The notes under the pieces were generated by a model. That model was not told where the DNA came from. It ran no database searches and saw nothing but the letters and a program-made list of their open reading frames with translations. 64,000 nt of DNA from Paenibacillus lutimineralis. Its GTDB lineage: Bacteria > Bacillota > Bacilli > Paenibacillales > Paenibacillaceae. The stretch's first letter is position 1. Each line of letters starts with the position of its first letter. The DNA lies in NCBI RefSeq assembly GCF_003991425.1, contig NZ_CP034346.1:533501-597500 (forward strand), in the 5' to 3' direction. Both the position numbers and the translations under genes were made by a program. Shown here in pieces: positions 61,695 to 64,000 of the stretch.

Positions 61695-61713
61695 GTTCTT
61701 CATAGAAATGCAA

Positions 61714-61761
61714 GTACAAAAAGTCCAATTTTCAGCACCGCGAAGGTTGGACTTTTTGAAC
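61714..61761. repeat. Deleted copy of the MITE-like repeat
   Basis: GTACAAAAAGTCC (one mismatch to the terminal repeat) then 22-25 bases matching the left interior of the 48150 element (TTTTCAGCACC, GAAGGTTGG), then the right end GGACTTTTTGAAC. The middle 119 bp are missing. It forms a hairpin between the permease and GH3 genes. Confidence 0.7.
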
Positions 61762-61791
61762 ACAACCTCTGGAAGGAGAGTGCGGAAAACT

Positions 61792-64000
61792 GTGATCTAT
61801 AAGGATCGTAACTATTCCAACTCGGAACGAGCTCAGAATCTGCTCAGTCTGATGACGCTTGAAGAGAAGGTTGGACAACTGGTTCAACCGTTCGGGTGGC
61901 AGGTCTATGAGCATAGGGACGGTAACATCGAACTGACCGAAGCTTTCAAGAAGCAGATTGAAAGCGGAGGAGTTGGCTCCCTATACGGTGTGCTTCGCGC
62001 TGATCCATGGACCGGCGTGACGCTGGAGACAGGATTATCGCCAGAAGAAGGCGCGGCGGCTGTCAACGAAATTCAGCGTTATGCAATCGAGCATTCCCGC
62101 TTAGGCATTCCGATCCTGATCGGAGAGGAATGTTCGCATGGTCATATGGCGATAGGTGCTACTGTATTCCCGGTGCCACTCAGCCTGGGTAGTACCTGGA
62201 ATGTGGAGCTGTATCGTGAGATGTGCCGCGCTGTGGCCCGTGAGACACGGAGCCAGGGTGGGGCAGCCACTTATTCGCCGGTACTTGATGTAGTCCGTGA
62301 TCCGCGTTGGGGCCGGACTGAGGAGTGCTTCGGCGAAGATGCTTACTTGATAAGTGAGCTTGCAGTAGCTTCTGTGGAAGGGCTGCAAGGTCAGTCGCTG
62401 GATCAAGATGAGAGTGTGGCCACTACCTTGAAGCATTTCGTAGGCTATGGAAGCTCGGAAGGCGGCAGAAATGCCGGGCCGGTGCATATGGGCAAACGGG
62501 AACTACTGGAGGTCGATCTGCTTCCATTCAAGAAAGCTGTGGAGGCAGGAGCGGCATCGATTATGCCGGCTTACAATGAGATCGACGGTATTCCTTGTAC
62601 AACGAATCATGAGTTACTGCAGGATATACTCCGCACGGAGTGGGGCTTTGAAGGCATGGTTATTACCGACTGCGGTGCAATCAACATGCTGGCTGCAGGT
62701 CATGATACCGCAGAAGATGGTATGGATGCGGCTGTTCAGGCTATTCGCGCTGGTATTGATATGGAGATGTCCGGTGAAATATTCGGCAATCATCTACTTG
62801 AGGCTGTACGACAAGGCAAGTTGGATGAAGTTATTATCGATACTGCCGTTCTCCGCGTACTCGATTTGAAGTTCAAGCTAGGCTTGTTCGACGCACCGTA
62901 TGCTGATCCTGAGCACGCAGCCAGAGTTATCGGTAGTGAAGAACATATTACAATCGCTCGGAAGCTCGCTGAAGAGGGCATTATTCTATTGAAGAATGAA
63001 GATCAGACTCTTCCGTTATCGAAGAAGTCTGGTAGGATTGCCGTAATCGGACCGAATGCCGATATCGGCTACAATCAGCTTGGAGATTATACTTCTCCAC
63101 AACCGCCTGCGAATGTAACGACTGTACTAGGCGGAATTCGCAGTAAGCTTGCGGACGAGCCGGAACGCGTGCTCTATGCTCCAGGCTGCCGGATTAAGGA
63201 TGAATCGAGAGAGGGCTTTGATTATGCTCTTGAATGTGCAAGACAAGCTGATACGGTCGTGATGGTTGTTGGCGGTTCCAGTGCGCGTGACTTCGGTGAA
63301 GGAACCATTGATCTGAAGACGGGAGCCTCGAAGGTGACGGATCGCTCCTGGAGCGATATGGATTGCGGTGAGGGAATCGACCGTATGTCACTCAAGCTGT
63401 CCGGAGTGCAGCTTGAATTGATTCAAGAAGTATATAAGCTTGGTAAACCTGTAATCGTTATCTATATTAACGGCCGTCCGATAGCGGAGCCATGGATTGA
63501 AGACCACGCGAATGCGATTCTTGAAGCTTGGTACCCAGGTCAAGAGGGAGGACATGCCATCGCAGATATCCTGTTTGGCGATGTGAACCCTTCCGGCAAA
63601 TTGACAATTTCCATACCGAAGCATGTCGGACAACTGCCAGTTTATTATAATGGCAAGCGCTCAAGAGGTAAGCGTTATCTAGAGGATGATTCTCAGCCGC
63701 GCTATCCGTTTGGCTATGGACTGAGCTATACAGAGTTCAGTTATTCCAATCTTACAGTTCAGCCGCAGACCATTTCTGCGGGAGGAACAGCAAAGGTTAG
63801 CGTTGAAGTAAGAAATATCGGCGATCGTGTTGGCGCGGAGGTTGTGCAAATGTACATTTCCGACGTTGCTAGTACTGTAACTAGACCGGCCAAGGAGCTT
63901 AAGGGTTTTCACAAAATAACTCTGGCTCCAGGTGAGAGCAGGACGGTAGAGTTTACAGTCGGTGCAGAGCAGTTGCAATATATCGGAGCGGACTATAAAC
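61792..64000 (+). CDS. GH3 beta-glycosidase (beta-glucosidase/beta-xylosidase type), C-terminus beyond window
   Basis: 736 codons are visible and the frame is open at the edge. There is no signal peptide, so it should be cytoplasmic. The N-terminal GH3 barrel includes LMTLEEKVGQLVQ, LGIPILIGEECSHGHM, TYSPVLDVVRDPRWGRTEEC, TTLKHFVGYG and the nucleophile Asp in GMVITDCGAINML (about residue 302). The second domain has EEGIILLKNEDQTLPLSK and VMVVGGSSARDFGEG. The fibronectin-like third domain begins about residue 660 (RYPFGYGLSYTEFSY). The start is GTG 61792, 13 bp after GGAG; GTG 61780 is too close to that site. With xylAB and the importer it probably hydrolyses imported beta-xylosides or beta-glucosides. 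Confidence 0.87.
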   Translation, partial: MIYKDRNYSNSERAQNLLSLMTLEEKVGQLVQPFGWQVYEHRDGNIELTEAFKKQIESGGVGSLYGVLRADPWTGVTLETGLSPEEGAAAVNEIQRYAIEHSRLGIPILIGEECSHGHMAIGATVFPVPLSLGSTWNVELYREMCRAVARETRSQGGAATYSPVLDVVRDPRWGRTEECFGEDAYLISELAVASVEGLQGQSLDQDESVATTLKHFVGYGSSEGGRNAGPVHMGKRELLEVDLLPFKKAVEAGAASIMPAYNEIDGIPCTTNHELLQDILRTEWGFEGMVITDCGAINMLAAGHDTAEDGMDAAVQAIRAGIDMEMSGEIFGNHLLEAVRQGKLDEVIIDTAVLRVLDLKFKLGLFDAPYADPEHAARVIGSEEHITIARKLAEEGIILLKNEDQTLPLSKKSGRIAVIGPNADIGYNQLGDYTSPQPPANVTTVLGGIRSKLADEPERVLYAPGCRIKDESREGFDYALECARQADTVVMVVGGSSARDFGEGTIDLKTGASKVTDRSWSDMDCGEGIDRMSLKLSGVQLELIQEVYKLGKPVIVIYINGRPIAEPWIEDHANAILEAWYPGQEGGHAIADILFGDVNPSGKLTISIPKHVGQLPVYYNGKRSRGKRYLEDDSQPRYPFGYGLSYTEFSYSNLTVQPQTISAGGTAKVSVEVRNIGDRVGAEVVQMYISDVASTVTRPAKELKGFHKITLAPGESRTVEFTVGAEQLQYIGADYK

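Noticed and set aside
1..64000. Search for tRNA, rRNA, transposase, integrase or phage genes
   Set aside because: No clover-leaf, rRNA segment, DDE/serine/tyrosine recombinase motif or phage structural gene was recognised by eye.

Overview
The window looks like the chromosome of a spore-forming, plant- or soil-associated Firmicute, most likely Paenibacillus. Evidence for this is a four-gene spore germination receptor operon, a Spo0E-type phosphatase, strong GGAGG ribosome binding sites with many GTG/TTG starts, CcpA-like cre sites, and two YesM/YesN-type two-component systems each linked to a sugar ABC importer that lacks its own ATPase. No rRNA, tRNA, CRISPR array, prophage or transposase gene was recognised.

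Layout. 1-5 kb: the start of a secreted adhesin-like protein (cut by the window edge), a SARP-type response regulator and an aldehyde dehydrogenase. 3.7-9 kb: a germination receptor operon (A, C, small D, B order) whose A and B subunits carry very long low-complexity extensions. 9.1-15.4 kb: a divergent amino-sugar locus (SIS isomerase/deaminase; deacetylase, ROK kinase, class II aldolase, PfkB kinase, DeoR repressor) that reads as a complete route from N-acetylgalactosamine to triose phosphates. 15.8-18.8 kb: an aldo-keto reductase, then an HTH-TPR regulator whose 3' end overlaps an unlisted 32-residue secreted pro-peptide gene, then a Spo0E-like protein. I regard the regulator/peptide pair as a peptide quorum-sensing system of the RRNPP/Alo type and as the most interesting item here.

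19-35.4 kb: alpha-glucosidase, pentapeptide protein, GH2 beta-mannosidase, LTA-synthase-like enzyme, a 1.1-kilo-residue repeat surface protein, glycosyltransferase, ChbG-like deacetylase, PadR/DUF2812 pair and an ECF sigma/anti-sigma pair with a probable autoregulated promoter. 35.5-45 kb (minus strand): a LOV-like PAS-GGDEF-EAL protein lacking the photoactive cysteine, then a five-gene ABC importer/YesM/YesN operon. 45-51 kb: a secreted coiled-coil protein with an attenuator-like leader, a formate/nitrite transporter, a GT8 enzyme, XylR, and a thiosulfate-uptake pair (YeeE/TusA). 51.6-64 kb: xylA, xylB, a second YesM/YesN pair, a sugar-binding lipoprotein, two permeases (the second frameshifted in a T6 run) and a GH3 glycosidase running off the window.

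Together the right half is a xylose/xyloside-type uptake and breakdown region under XylR and probable CcpA control. XylR is separated from xylA by the thiosulfate module, yet operator-like palindromes remain on both sides. Two dispersed repeat families are visible: a roughly 25-bp element clustered at 15.4-15.6 kb, and a MITE-like element with 13-bp terminal inverted repeats at 48.15 kb plus a short deletion derivative at 61.7 kb.
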